This document shows positions 42,301 through 54,640 of a DNA stretch of 64,000 bases, in pieces. The stretch is from contig CANNZV010002584.1 in NCBI GenBank assembly GCA_947561585.1, forward strand, positions 112,495 through 176,494. The letters are read 5' to 3'. The stretch's first letter is position 1. Every line of letters begins with the position of its first letter. The translations under genes and the position numbers were made by a program. The notes beneath the pieces were generated by a model. It saw only the letters and a program-made list of their open reading frames with translations. It was not told the origin of the DNA and did not search any database. The stretch is from Caprella mutica. Its lineage: Eukaryota; Arthropoda; Malacostraca; Amphipoda; Caprellidae.

Positions 42301-45300
42301 TTTATATCAAAAAAAGAGAGGGAGCAATATCACTTTAATTTTGAAATATAAACCTACGGACTTTTGTAAAAGCATTCAACTAACTTTTGAATTTGATAAT
42401 TGTTAAAAGTCAGTTTATTATCTTCAACATTACAAAAGGGGTGGATATTATAAGATTAGGAGGACATTTAAACAACAATTCCATTATTTATACATCATAA
42501 ATTTATTTACATATTTACAAAAATCAGTAGAGATCGCTCTCACTGACCCACTGATTCCTCAAGTCCCACGTCCACCATTATCCCTCGTATTAAGTCCACC
42601 ACCTTCCTGCAAGCCATGTCCACCATCGCTGCTTTACTGGTGTAAAGTAGATCCCCGAGAAGCAGTAGTACCAACAACCAGCGAAGAACATCGGCGGTCG
42701 TGTCACGTCCAACAGCATCAGCGAAGTCATCCTGGAAATGTAACAGCACAGCAACAAGAGAAAAAGGGGAGATTTACGGGGTAGGTGCCTTTGTTATATA
42801 GTTTACTGAGCGTGTGGTTGCACATTTAGCTAAATTCCTGCGCTCTGATTGGCTGCTGTAAGACTTCATTCACGCAGGACACCAGAGCCTCTGAATTAGT
42901 GTTGCATCTTATATTTTCGCCAAGAAAAAGGTTTTATTGGCCAAAATTGATATAAAATAGAGTATATAATAATGAATTTGAAAGACTTTTTCCTACATAC
43001 GCTAACTTTTTATTGTTTATATCAAAAAAAGAGAGGGAGCAATATCACTTTAATTTTGAAATATAAACCTACGGACTTTTGTAAAAGCATTCAACTAACT
43101 TTTGAATTTGATAATTGTTAAAAGTCAGTTTATTATCTTCAACATTACAAAAGGGGTGGATATTATAAGATTAGGAGGACATTTAAACAACAATTCCATT
43201 ATTTATACATCATAAATTTATTTACATATTTACAAAAATCAGTAGAGATCGCTCTCACTGACCCACTGATTCCTCAAGTCCCACGTCCACCATTATCCCT
43301 CGTATTAAGTCCACCACCTTCCTGCAAGCCATGTCCACCATCGCTGCTTTACTGGTGTAAAGTAGATCCCCGAGAAGCAGTAGTACCAACAACCAGCGAA
43401 GAACATCGGCGGTCGTGTCACGTCCAACAGCATCAGCGAAGTCATCCTGGAAATGTAACAGCACAGCAACAAGAGAAAAAGGGGAGATTTACGGGGTAGG
43501 TGCCTTTGTTATATAGTTTACTGAGCGTGTGGTTGCACATTTAGCTAAATTCCTGCGCTCTGATTGGCTGCTGTAAGACTTCATTCACGCAGGACACCAG
43601 AGCCTCTGAATTAGTGTTGCATCTTATATTTTCGCCAAGAAAAAGGTTTTATTGGCCAAAATTGATATAAAATAGAGTATATAATAATGAATTTGAAAGA
43701 CTTTTTCCTACATACGCTAACTTTTTATTGTTTATATCAAAAAAAGAGAGGGAGCAATATCACTTTAATTTTGAAATATAAACCTACGGACTTTTGTAAA
43801 AGCATTCAACTAACTTTTGAATTTGATAATTGTTAAAAGTCAGTTTATTATCTTCAACATTACAAAAGGGGTGGATATTATAAGATTAGGAGGACATTTA
43901 AACAACAATTCCATTATTTATACATCATAAATTTATTTACATATTTACAAAAATCAGTAGAGATCGCTCTCACTGACCCACTGATTCCTCAAGTCCCACG
44001 TCCACCATTATCCCTCGTATTAAGTCCACCACCTTCCTGCAAGCCATGTCCACCATCGCTGCTTTACTGGTGTAAAGTAGATCCCCGAGAAGCAGTAGTA
44101 CCAACAACCAGCGAAGAACATCGGCGGTCGTGTCACGTCCAACAGCATCAGCGAAGTCATCCTGGAAATGTAACAGCACAGCAACAAGAGAAAAAGGGGA
44201 GATTTACGGGGTAGGTGCCTTTCTTATATAGTTTACTGAGCGTGTGGTTGCACATTTAGCTAAATTCCTGCGCTCTGATTGGCTGCTGTAAGACTTCATT
44301 CACGCAGGACACCAGAGCCTCTGAATTAGTGTTGCATCTTATATTTTCGCCAAGAAAAAGGTTTTATTGGCCAAAATTGATATAAAATAGAGTATATAAT
44401 AATGAATTTGAAAGACTTTTTCCTACATACGCTAACTTTTTATTGTTTATATCAAAAAAAGAGAGGGAGCAATATCACTTTAATTTTGAAATATAAACCT
44501 ACGGACTTTTGTAAAAGCATTCAACTAACTTTTGAATTTGATAATTGTTAAAAGTCAGTTTATTATCTTCAACATTACAAAAGGGGTGGATATTATAAGA
44601 TTAGGAGGACATTTAAACAACAATTCCATTATTTATACATCATAAATTTATTTACATATTTACAAAAATCAGTAGAGATCGCTCTCACTGACCCACTGAT
44701 TCCTCAAGTCCCACGTCCACCATTATCCCTCGTATTAAGTCCACCACCTTCCTGCAAGCCATGTCCACCATCGCTGCTTTACTGGTGTAAAGTAGATCCC
44801 CGAGAAGCAGTAGTACCAACAACCAGCGAAGAACATCGGCGGTCGTGTCACGTCCAACAGCATCAGCGAAGTCATCCTGGAAATGTAACAGCACAGCAAC
44901 AAGAGAAAAAGGGGAGATTTACGGGGTAGGTGCCTTTGTTATATAGTTTACTGAGCGTGTGGTTGCACATTTAGCTAAATTCCTGCGCTCTGATTGGCTG
45001 CTGTAAGACTTCATTCACGCAGGACACCAGAGCCTCTGAATTAGTGTTGCATCTTATATTTTCGCCAAGAAAAAGGTTTTATTGGCCAAAATTGATATAA
45101 AATAGAGTATATAATAATGAATTTGAAAGACTTTTTCCTACATACGCTAACTTTTTATTGTTTATATCAAAAAAAGAGAGGGAGCAATATCACTTTAATT
45201 TTGAAATATAAACCTACGGACTTTTGTAAAAGCATTCAACTAACTTTTGAATTTGATAATTGTTAAAAGTCAGTTTATTATCTTCAACATTACAAAAGGG

Positions 45301-45904
45301 GTGGATATTATAAGATTAGGAGGACATTTAAACAACAATTCCATTATTTATACATCATAAATTTATTTACATATTTACAAAAATCAGTAGAGATCGCTCT
45401 CACTGACCCACTGATTCCTCAAGTCCCACGTCCACCATTATCCCTCGTATTAAGTCCACCACCTTCCTGCAAGCCATGTCCACCATCGCTGCTTTACTGG
45501 TGTAAAGTAGATCCCCGAGAAGCAGTAGTACCAACAACCAGCGAAGAACATCGGCGGTCGTGTCACGTCCAACAGCATCAGCGAAGTCATCCTGGAAATG
45601 TAACAGCACAGCAACAAGAGAAAAAGGGGAGATTTACGGGGTAGGTGCCTTTCTTATATAGTTTACTGAGCGTGTGGTTGCACATTTAGCTAAATTCCTG
45701 CGCTCTGATTGGCTGCTGTAAGACTTCATTCACGCAGGACACCAGAGCCTCTGAATTAGTGTTGCATCTTATATTTTCGCCAAGAAAAAGGTTTTATTGG
45801 CCAAAATTGATATAAAATAGAGTATATAATAATGAATTTGAAAGACTTTTTCCTACATACACTAACTTTTTATTGTTTATATCAAAAAAAGAGAGGGAGC
45901 AATA
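36333..45904. repeat. 715-bp tandem satellite, block 4 (13 units plus a partial unit)
   Basis: The longest uninterrupted block. Thirteen units are nearly identical, and a fourteenth stops at AGAGGGAGCAATA, after which non-satellite DNA begins. Eight consecutive units (variant bases at 40141, 40856, 41571, 42286, 43001, 43716, 44431 and 45146) share G in CATACGCTAAC where all others have A, a sign of local homogenisation. No retrotransposon interrupts this block. Confidence 0.97.
36359..36365 (-). promoter_or_regulatory. TATA box upstream of element E
   Basis: TATATAA on the minus strand, first T 33 nt upstream of the first base of E (36332). Confidence 0.5.
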
Positions 45905-47740
45905 AAACGTTTTTCTTATCTATGTACTCATTTCATCATAAACTGGCACATTCAATCTCATCCAAAAGCGCTCATTTGCTAATTGCACAACTCACCCGCG
46001 CTCACAATAATAACTAGAACTCTTGACACGCGCTACCTAAACTATCAAAACTAAGTACAGAAGCCCTCTGTCATTCCCATGTATGGTATTGAATGACTGA
46101 GGGCTTCTGTACTTCTCTTCGAAAAGTTTCTAGAGCTTTTAGCACGATGGAAGATGACTCAATTCTTTTAGGACTAACTTTAGGTATAGTTTGAAAATAT
46201 GAAGTTCTTAAAGTAAACTTGATCCGTTATTTGTAATTGTGTTGGCTACTAGGAAAGGCACTTTAAATCGGTTTTGAGAATACCCAATTAAGTTCAATAT
46301 TGATTACCTATACACAGTGCAACCTAACCAGAGGTAACTAACTAGGTAGGTATTCCTTAGTTTTATTATTCTGATTATGCTTATTTAAACTATTTTTTCT
46401 TTTTCCTCCTCTTTATAGAATAACAAACACCTCTAACTATAAATGTTTTAGATTACACACACCGATAACCTACCAAAAAAAAAACATTTGCGTTTCATGT
46501 TCCAATGCTATGTGGACATTAAATCTCACCGATGCGAATTAAAAACGCATTTTGTACTGAATGTAGAATACGTGACGTTTTTTAGCCAAACAGAAAATGA
46601 AATAGTTTTCCATACAGGAGAAACTGATATTTAATCAATCTAGTATTCTAGCCAATACTAATTGAGTGTGAAACAATTCCGACTTGAAGGTTCGATAGAA
46701 AACTCATTTTTAATAAGAGTTTATATTTAGCCCTACCTCTGACGGCAGCAGTTGCAATTTAAAGTCAAGAAACGTAAAATTTCTACATTTCCAAGAATTA
46801 GGTTAAATTAAGACTCAATTTATTCAAAGTTTAAATAACGCCAAAATTATTTAAATTACAGATAGTATGACATGAGTGGAGTACATTATCAAGTGAAAAA
46901 CGAAAAGTGCCCAAAATAAAATTATCTTTACTGCTATTCAGTTGAAATGCAATTTATTTCAGCTACAAATTTCACCACAAAGAATATAAGATTACAGCAG
47001 GTATAAATAGTCTTCTTCACTTCTGGATAAATATTATAAAATTCCACTATAAATATTATAAAATTCCACACTAATTAATTCTGGACAGTACAACAAACTA
47101 GCAGATATAACAAGCTATATTAAATGATGCAGAATGAGTGATATCATAATACAAATTATATTTGAAATAAAGTAAAATAAGAGTGGAAAATAAAATTTAA
47201 AAATGAAAGAAAAAATTATTTTATTAAATGAATAATTTTATTAATTTAGCAAATCTAATCAAAAAATAAAACGAGAAATAACACAGAAAGATGTAACTCA
47301 GTGTTGCCATGTCTATGGTACGTCGGACGAATGAGACGTACCCAAAAAGGGATCTCGGAGATTCAGAAATACATTTACAAGAAATAATATTTGGAATTGT
47401 AGCTATACCGATATAACTAGTTTGAACAAGAGGTAGGTTTTCAAACTATAATCTGTATTTACAGAGCATCGGAATTATTCTAATTAAAGAGTTTGTCAAA
47501 AAAAATTGTTACATTACTAAAAGTTTTAGAGAAAATGGTAGTAGAGGGGAGAAAGGAAGTGAAACATGAAGAAATTAAATTATAATGGATTAAATGTATC
47601 AGATTATCTTGTTTTCAAAGTTTCCTGGTGCTGCTACTAGTATCAGTCTTGGTTAATTAATTTTGACAGAAGAAATGTAGTAGTATTTTTTAGATAAGGA
47701 CACTCACGCCACTGCCTACTTTTTATCTTCTTTATATCTT
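45905..47740. other. Gene-free AT-rich stretch after the satellite
   Basis: No supportable gene. It contains the hairpin at 46053-46114 and a small direct duplication of AAATATTATAAAATTCCAC near 47030-47069. Otherwise nothing is recognised. Confidence 0.5.
46053..46114. other. 24-bp stem, 14-nt loop hairpin
   Basis: The arms 46053-46076 (AAGTACAGAAGCCCTC then TGTCATTC) and 46091-46114 pair over 24 bp with one mismatch, around a 14-nt loop. It has the size of a small RNA precursor, or could be a tiny foldback element. Transcription cannot be judged. Confidence 0.5.
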
Positions 47741-48060
47741 CGAAACGTAATAATTGGAGATGTCCCACTACAGTATTTTCATTTTTCTAGCGACACTTGG
47801 CATCTGAAACGTATCGTTTGAGTTGCCTACGATTGATATATTATTTATTTTAATTTATTCAAGAACGTTATAACGAGAATAATATTGAATTTGAATGTAA
47901 ATTTGCAATTTAAAATCAAAATACAAATTTACGATATGAACTGATAATTAAATAATATAATTATTTCTGTTCAGTACATGTTTTGTACGGGTGTTCTGTA
48001 TGAATTTGAAGCGTCTGTTTATTTGGTGTGCAGACGTTTCGTCGTCGAAATTTTCGTAAA

Positions 48061-49040
48061 GGGGATACTAACACACTCTAATGTTACAAAACATGTACTT
48101 TAACAGAATAATGTATCAAACGATCAAATTTCAAAATAGAATAATGGTAAGTAGGAAAACTAGCGACTAAATTTCAGTCGTTTTTCTACTTAAATACTAC
48201 ATCAAAACTACTCAATGATAACAAATTATTTTAAAGTAATTAAATAATTTGGGGGTAAAGAGTTACGTTAGTGAGTTTTTATATTTAAAAAACCCTCTTA
48301 ATAATTTACGTTTCATAATAATAAGATTCATATAGTCAGATTTTTCATTGACAAGTCATTTTCAGTCGGTAAATGCCCAATGTTCGACTACTGCAAGTGT
48401 TCGAATGACAAAATTTTATTAAAAAAATCTCGCCCATGAATGTTTATCGATATTTTAGGGTTATTGCTTTACCAAAAAGTGATTTATCTAAACCATTAGT
48501 TGGCTTTAAAATCGAAATGGTTCAGAGTTTTTATACGGTTTCCCATTTTCAAATTTTGATCATGTATAAAGAAAAATATTAAAAATCGTCCCCAAGCTCC
48601 AAGAAAAATATGAATTTATAACATAAACTAAAGAAATGCAACTTGTATATTATTATTAATATTCTCCAAGTACTCGAAAAGATACATTTTAAAAGGCAGT
48701 TGTGACAGGAGGCTACTTACAGACAAAGAATTGAATTTAAGAATGTTCTTTGTGTGTGGATTTAGTCCTTTAGTTTTGGTACGATATATTTTCAAGTTTT
48801 TTTTTCTGCCTATTAGATTTTTCAAATTACTTTGGTATTATTAATTAATTTGGTATTATTAATTAATTTGGTATTATTGGGTAATTCTGGTTTAGTAGTA
48901 AAGTTGACAATATATAGTTGACAATTGAAATTCATCTAATAATTTCCTCCTTAAAATTATTCTATTTTGTAATTTGATCGTTTGATACGTTATTCTGATA
49001 AAGTACATGTTTTTTCAACCTTAGGGTGTGTTATATCCCC
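48061..49040. mobile_element. Foldback element with 90-bp inverted ends
   Basis: 48061-48151 and 48951-49040 are inverted copies: both contain ACATGTACTTTA, GTATCAAACGATCAAATT and AAAATAGAATAA in the same order. The interior has no gene. It lies inside MITE copy 1. The inverted similarity continues a few bases outward (GTAAAGGGG against CCCCTTAC). Confidence 0.7.
48831..48884. repeat. 18-bp tandem repeat, about 3 copies
   Basis: TTTGGTATTATTAATTAA repeated twice and then with a changed third copy. Confidence 0.8.
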
Positions 49041-49584
49041 TCTTCCCCTTACTAATTATTTCATCTTTCATTTAATTAAAGTAGTGAGAAATTTGCATTG
49101 TGCGTAAATATTCATTTATCAATTGTATCCAGGATACAGTAACATAATGTTCCTGTACCCTGATTGTACCAATACATCTAAATATGGGTGCAAGTTATTT
49201 TCATTCAGAAAACATGATTACAATATGTGGGTAAAGGCTTGCAACAATGGCGCGTTGAGACTGAACAGTTAATAAGACACTATTCAATTTGCTCGAAATA
49301 TTTTAGTTCAGACTCCGATTCTCATTTTCGATTTCATAATAAATAAACGTTAAAATATACGACTGAAAATTAAAATTACTATATCTGCTTTAGTGGTAGA
49401 AAATAAAATGTAGCTTTGACTACATATACATAGGCGCATTTATACGTAGGTTTGTAATATGTGACGTCACGGTACGCCTCTCTCTAATTGGCTGATATCC
49501 TCAAATATCAATAATTATTTATCCACTAGCGTCCAGGTAGCAGTGAAAAGTCTTCCTATCCTACTATATTGATGATCAGTGCGT

Positions 49585-50429
49585 CACAGATCATTGAATA
49601 TAGAAGATGTCCCACTCCTACGTGGACGCTAGTGGCCAAATAATTATTTAAGTGAGAGCGTATCAGCCAATCAGAGAGAGGCGTAACGTGACGTCACATA
49701 TTACAAACGCATGCACAAACGGGTATAAGTATATACATAACGGTCATAGCTACATTTTCTTTTACTTCCTATAAGCAGATGTGGAAATTTTAATTTTCAG
49801 GAAAGTAGGGTAATTAAAGTCGTATATATTTTAATATATATTTATTATTGAATAGAAAACAAGAATCGAAGTCGAAACTGCAATATTTCGGGCAAACGCC
49901 ATTGTGCAAGCCTTTAGCCACAGATTGCTATCATATTTTCTGAATAAAAACAACTTGTACCCATCTTTAGATCTATTGGTACAAAAGAAAAATGAACATT
50001 TTCACGCATTGCTCATTTTTCACCAGTTAATTTTGAAGAAAGATAAGAAAATTATTGAATTAGGCAGAAAATACAGCGCACACCCTCCGCTCAAGATATT
50101 GCATCAGAAATAAACCAACGCTTCAAATTCGTACTGAACACACACACACACACGTACAAAACATGTACAGAACAGAAATAATTATATTGTTTAGAAATGT
50201 TCAATTTTATTATCAGTTTAATATCATAAATAAATGTTTTGATTTTAAATAGCATATTTATATTCAATAGTATTCTCTTTTTGTCGTTTTTTGAATAATT
50301 AAAACAAAATAATATATCAATCGTAGACAACTCCAAGGATACGTCACGTTACGCACTCCTCCGATGCCAAGTGTCGCTAGAAAATTGAAAATACTGTAGT
50401 GGGATATCTTCTATATTCAATGATCTGTG
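49585..50429 (+). mobile_element. CACAG-family MITE, copy 2, with 7-bp duplication
   Basis: 845 bp bounded by CACAGATCATTGAATATAG and its inverse, flanked by AGTGCGT on both sides (49578-49584 and 50430-50436). The left arm carries CCAATCAGAGAG and TGACGTCA. The left duplication includes the last four bases of copy 1, so it inserted at the tip of copy 1. A short open frame inside (49904-50113) recurs in copy 3 but lacks an ATG; I do not call it a gene. Confidence 0.8.
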
Positions 50430-50911
50430 AGTGCGTGATTTGATCAAGTGGTGAGTCAGTGCCCAAAATAATATAGCGTCTTGGGGGACGCTTTCAAACT
50501 TTAGCAAATCGCGATCTGCCGGCAGTGATTATCAAGACATGATAAGGGTAGGGTGTGTTATAATGAGCGGTCGCGCGATAAAACTTTTTATATGATGTTT
50601 TCATACAATTCTTGCAAATGAAATTTTTGAGAAGTATTATAATTTTGCACTGAAAACTATTTTTTTATGAATTTAATAATTAATGAATATTATATCGCAT
50701 AACATCACACAGCAGAATAGTTTTAAATATATAAACATAATGAGTTGCTCTTACGGAACTTTGACATTTTTCTCACTATGCATAATTTGTATTAACACAT
50801 AATTATTATTTGAAACCTAACTTATTATCATTAATATAGTAGAAATGCAACATTTGTGCATAACATAATAGCTTCAATTTGACTCCCGTTACCATTAATT
50901 AAGTATACTGT
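50430..50911. other. Gene-free stretch
   Basis: Nothing supportable beyond AT-rich sequence and a short GC-richer patch near 50490-50580. Confidence 0.4.
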
Positions 50912-51101
50912 AGGGTGAATTACGAATTATCGGTCAGTTTCATATCTTCGGTCATATAAGAAAAAACTATATTACAATTGTTATTTAAATTTTATTATAG
51001 ATGCCAACTAAAATAGAATTTACTTAAATAACAATTGCAATATAGTTTTATCTTATATGACCGAAGATATGAAACTGACCGATAATTCGTAATTTTCCCC
51101 A
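50912..51101. mobile_element. Palindromic MITE, GGGTRA family, copy a
   Basis: 190 bp and almost fully palindromic. Both ends contain TTACGAATTATCGGTCAGTTT and GACCGAAGATATGA or their inverse. It is related to 61803-61934. Confidence 0.7.
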
Positions 51102-51316
51102 GATGTAAAAATTCATTTTCCAATATTGTTTCGATTTCAAAAGAAGTAAAAATATATAACGTGTGTTATTGTAAGGAAAACACTAGTGGGTAACATTATT
51201 ATAATCATCATATATTATTATTATCAACAGAGTTTAATATAAGTATATCAATTTGCCGATGTTCAAAGTTACCGCTACCTGTATTTAAATAATATAGCGC
51301 GTGGGTTAGTCATAAC

Positions 51317-52935
51317 TAAGGCTCGGACATTGGAGCATTTATAAGTTAAATGCCACTAGCGCTCATAATGCTCCAAACGCTGTAAACGCCCCAAAATGCT
51401 CAAAACGCCCTAAAATGCTCAAAACGCCCCAAAATGCTCCATATGTACTCTGGTTGACTTCTATTGCGCGCACCAAGATTGAGTAATGTCAAATTCTTAC
51501 CGGGTGGACAACTGCACTTTTAAGTGTGTTTAATGGTTCATGATCGAACTAATTTCACATAGCTATATGCCAGTGATTAATGAGACTGTTTATTTATGTA
51601 GCCTTTTTAATTTATACATTTCTTTCCCCATCCTTCATATTACCAATAATTAGTTCGTATAAATATACTCAAACTAAAAATAGATTAAAATGCGAATTTG
51701 ATATCGATAGAGAGATAGCTTCAGTGAAATACCAGGGTATGTGTTTGTGTGCTATTGCCTAGGTACAGTCAAAGAAATTGTATCCGTATTTATTTTTTGA
51801 TAGTTAACTAATTTCAAATGTTGAAGAGAAATCATATTACAGATATAGCTCGTACAGCGGACGATCTTTTATCGTGCAAAAAATATCCGTTCTATAAGGG
51901 CCATGTAGTTCTTACAATGACAACTTTAAATTATATGGTTTAACAAATATATTGTATGTCTATCATTAATCTTGTCATGCATTGATTTAATTTGACTACA
52001 TTCACTTAATGAGTTAATGTATTGTTGTTCAGTTTTTTTAATAATTTAATTTTGTTACCCTTTTCCTATACATTTTCTTTGATTAGAAAAGTTTTATAAA
52101 AATTAAAAAAGGTGTAACTATTCTAATATTAACCCTAGATTTTCACGTAATTCATATCTATTTAGCTGCTAATATCTTTGTTTTATTTTACATACCTTAT
52201 TTTTTCGTACATTTGTTTGAGTAAGTAAATGCTGGGTTGAATGTTTTGCAAAGCGTAGCGAAGAAAACAGACTGAAATCTTTCCCGAACTGACTCCCTAA
52301 GATGTTTCCCGCTATGCTAGTGCCCCTATTACTTCCAAAGAAGTAGAGATTATTCTTTTTATTGAAATATTTGGTCAGATAGACGATGAAGTGTCAAAAA
52401 AAGTGTTAAGGAAGTAATGGTTTTATCTTGTTAATAAACCTCAACAACATATGATGCTAAAATTTTCTGCAATATTATAGACTCAATATAGATTCCAATT
52501 ATTATATGTACTGTATACGTTCATTTTGGTTTCAACATCTATTGTTCTTTTTCTTTTGTTTTTTCAAGTATTGCACAATACTTTTGAGCCTTACATATTT
52601 ACATAATGATTTTTCAAAATGAATTATTTATGGATAAAAATTAAAGATAATTCTTGTGCTTATTTCATCCATAAACTCTTCAAAACAAAACCTCGTTAAA
52701 ATTCTTACTTTGATAAGTAACACACTTTTTCTTTCGGTGCATGAAACTCTCCAAAAACTGCCTCAAACCAACTGTCTTCAAATGCACTGATAAGTGCTTC
52801 AAATGCTCCGATAAATGCCCCGATAAGTGCCCCAAATGCTCTTTTCTATCGCTCCTACTGCACATTTATAGCGCTACAAGTGCTCATTTTGACCGCTACT
52901 ACTGCTCTTTTTTAAGTGCCCCAATGTCCTAGCTC
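51317..52935. mobile_element. DNA transposon with 10-bp duplication and subterminal repeats
   Basis: 1619 bp flanked by a perfect direct TAGTCATAAC (51307-51316 and 52936-52945). The inverted ends are related (AAGGCTCGGACATTGG on the left, GAGCTAGGACATTGG inverted on the right). Both subterminal zones hold arrays of short units: AAAATGCTC and AACGCCCC at 51380-51440, and AAGTGC and AAATGC with GATAA at 52780-52920. No transposase frame is seen, so it is non-autonomous. A 9-10-bp duplication would fit a Mutator-like element, an inference. Confidence 0.7.
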
Positions 52936-52945
52936 TAGTCATAAC

Positions 52946-53245
52946 ATCTTGCGATTGAAGTGTTTACATCTTATAATTAATTAGATAACATTTATTAGAG
53001 TAAGCCATGACGATATGGGTATAGTTGTGAATAAAGATAGATGTCAAGAGAGAGAGAGCAGTAAACCCCTCGCAAATCATATACTTAAGGCGGAGCGAGC
53101 TGTGCAGCATACCTCTCCTCACTATAGCTACTAAGGTTTTGGACCCTCCGACTCAGCGTCCTGCAATCGCTGAAACACTGTCTCCCTCTCCTATTTCATT
53201 ACTCTGGGGATTTGATAAATCTAATATATTCGAATTTGAATCAAA
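52946..53245. other. Gene-free stretch
   Basis: No gene seen. It includes a (GA)n patch near 53050 and a GC-richer segment at 53090-53210. Confidence 0.4.
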
Positions 53246-53690
53246 GACAATATACATGATAGGGCACGTGCAAGAATAATAACAACCAATCAGAAACGAT
53301 CTATGCGTTCAATTGCATACATCACACCAAACAATAACAAACGCACGGGGGATAATCTCTAGTAGGTCCTTATTACCGTGTGAAGTCTTTAGAAATAAAT
53401 TAATATTCTCTAGTGATTAGTTATTTATTTGATAACTATTAACATTTCGATTAATTGAGATTACAAGGTCGCATATGAAGTTCATTATAATATTAGAGGT
53501 TATTTAAACTCTGCGTTGAAGGTTTTTTTTCAGTTTTCAAGCTCGAAAATAAAATATATATGATTCAAACAACAATAGTTCGGGGCCGTCATATATTCTG
53601 AACTTTTCAATCAAGTTCATTATAGTATTTTAAATATAATCTACCACCTTTTAACGGAGAATAGTCATAACTAGGTATACTACACTACTA
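53246..53690. repeat. Dispersed repeat, inverted relative at 63080-63365
   Basis: ATAGGGCACGTGCAAGAATA, CCAATCAGAA and CATACATCACACCAAA match in reverse around 63290-63360. CTTTTAACG through AGTCATAACTAGGTAT (53650-53678) matches in reverse at 63083-63110. Probably two copies of one foldback element. Confidence 0.55.
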
Positions 53691-53707
53691 CTTAGTAGTA
53701 TACCTAG
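53671..53707. other. Perfect 13-bp hairpin
   Basis: CTAGGTATACTAC and its inverse around an 11-nt loop, at the edge of the preceding repeat. Confidence 0.6.
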
Positions 53708-53715
53708 TAGGTATT

Positions 53716-54010
53716 TGGAAGTCGTACGTAAGTTGTAAATGACAAGAAATTGCCTGGACTCTGTGTATGTTTGTGAGTTATTAAGAGGTATAAAAGCTAC
53801 TCAGTGGGAGGAGCTTTAGAATCGTCAGTGACCAATGGCGTTAGAGTGGCTAGGGTTGTGCTGCCCAATAGCCCTTGTCCTTTGTTAAGGAGAGCCTCCG
53901 ATTGGTGGAGAGAAAGGCCTGTCCGGGTGAAGGTTACTGAGCCTATGAATAAACTCTTAGCGGACCAGTATAGTCAAGGTGTTAGGACTAGTTGCCATAT
54001 TCAAAGATAA
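53716..54010 (+). other. Possible solo LTR or promoter-bearing repeat
   Basis: It holds TATAAAAGC (near 53791), GATTGGTGGAG (near 53900) and GAATAAACTC (near 53947) within 300 bp, the order of a TATA box and polyadenylation signal in an LTR. It has no clear TG-CA ends with a target duplication. The open frame across it (53804-54010) lacks recognisable similarity. Confidence 0.25.
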
Positions 54011-54181
54011 ATCGAATAATTATCATACCATTCAAAGATTTCAATATTCATATAAGAAATTCAAAGATTTTTATTAATTTTACTTTATAAAGTAGTGTTA
54101 TATATCATACATATTCAAATAATTATAATAAAATAGCAGTTTCTCTATATATCTTAAGTACAATAGCTAAATGTATTTAAT

Positions 54182-54640
54182 CACAATATAAAGAAAGATT
54201 AGGGGAGCAGTCTAATTGCGTGTCGATTTATTGGAGTTGGAATTAGATTGTATGAGCCAAATGGAACGACAAATTTGAACATTTAAACTGGGTTCCAACA
54301 AATCGTTACAATCTAGCTCAATATGTAATGCTAAACTAATTCGAAAAAAATGCAGACCACTATAATGTTTTTTTTTTCGATTACGGTTACTAAAAAAAAA
54401 ATAAGAATATTGGTGTTAAAATTGTTACGTGTAAACACTGTCTCAATCATCTGATAAATTGTTACGATCTCTGTTCAATAAATCGCTTCAATTATTTATC
54501 GTAGCGTGTAAAAGCAACTTCATGTTTCAATTCATGTACCGTGACGTCATATATTCTGAACCAACCGGCGGTTCGAGGTATCGCGTGATGAAGATTGCTA
54601 AAGAAAATGTATATTTTTATCTTTTCACACTACGCATGAA
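54182..54640 (+). mobile_element. Decayed left arm of the CACAGTATAAAG MITE family
   Basis: CACAATATAAAGAAAGATTAGGGGAGCAG resembles in part the terminus at 57992. GTGACGTCATATATTCTGAACCAA near 54540 resembles in part GTGACGTCAGCAATCTTGAACCAA near 58057. No matching right end was found. Confidence 0.4.

Larger units (their letters stand above)
47741..49581 (-). mobile_element. CACAG-family MITE, copy 1 (decayed, with nested insertion)
   Basis: Reverse-oriented relative of the copy at 49585-50429. Its left arm starts around GGAGATGTCCCACTACAG, its inner part matches the other copies in reverse, and its right arm ends GATGATCAGTG. The outer ends are degraded. A separate foldback element (48061-49040) interrupts it. 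Confidence 0.6.

Noticed and set aside
3382..45904. 5S rRNA, tRNA, snRNA or histone gene as the repeated unit
   Set aside because: No recognisable conserved sequence of any of these was found on either strand. A single ATTTTTG near the ORF end is too little to call an Sm site.
52680..52932. Overlapping Cys- and His-rich open frames on both strands
   Set aside because: They are read-throughs of the subterminal AAGTGC and AAATGC repeats of the 51317-52935 element.
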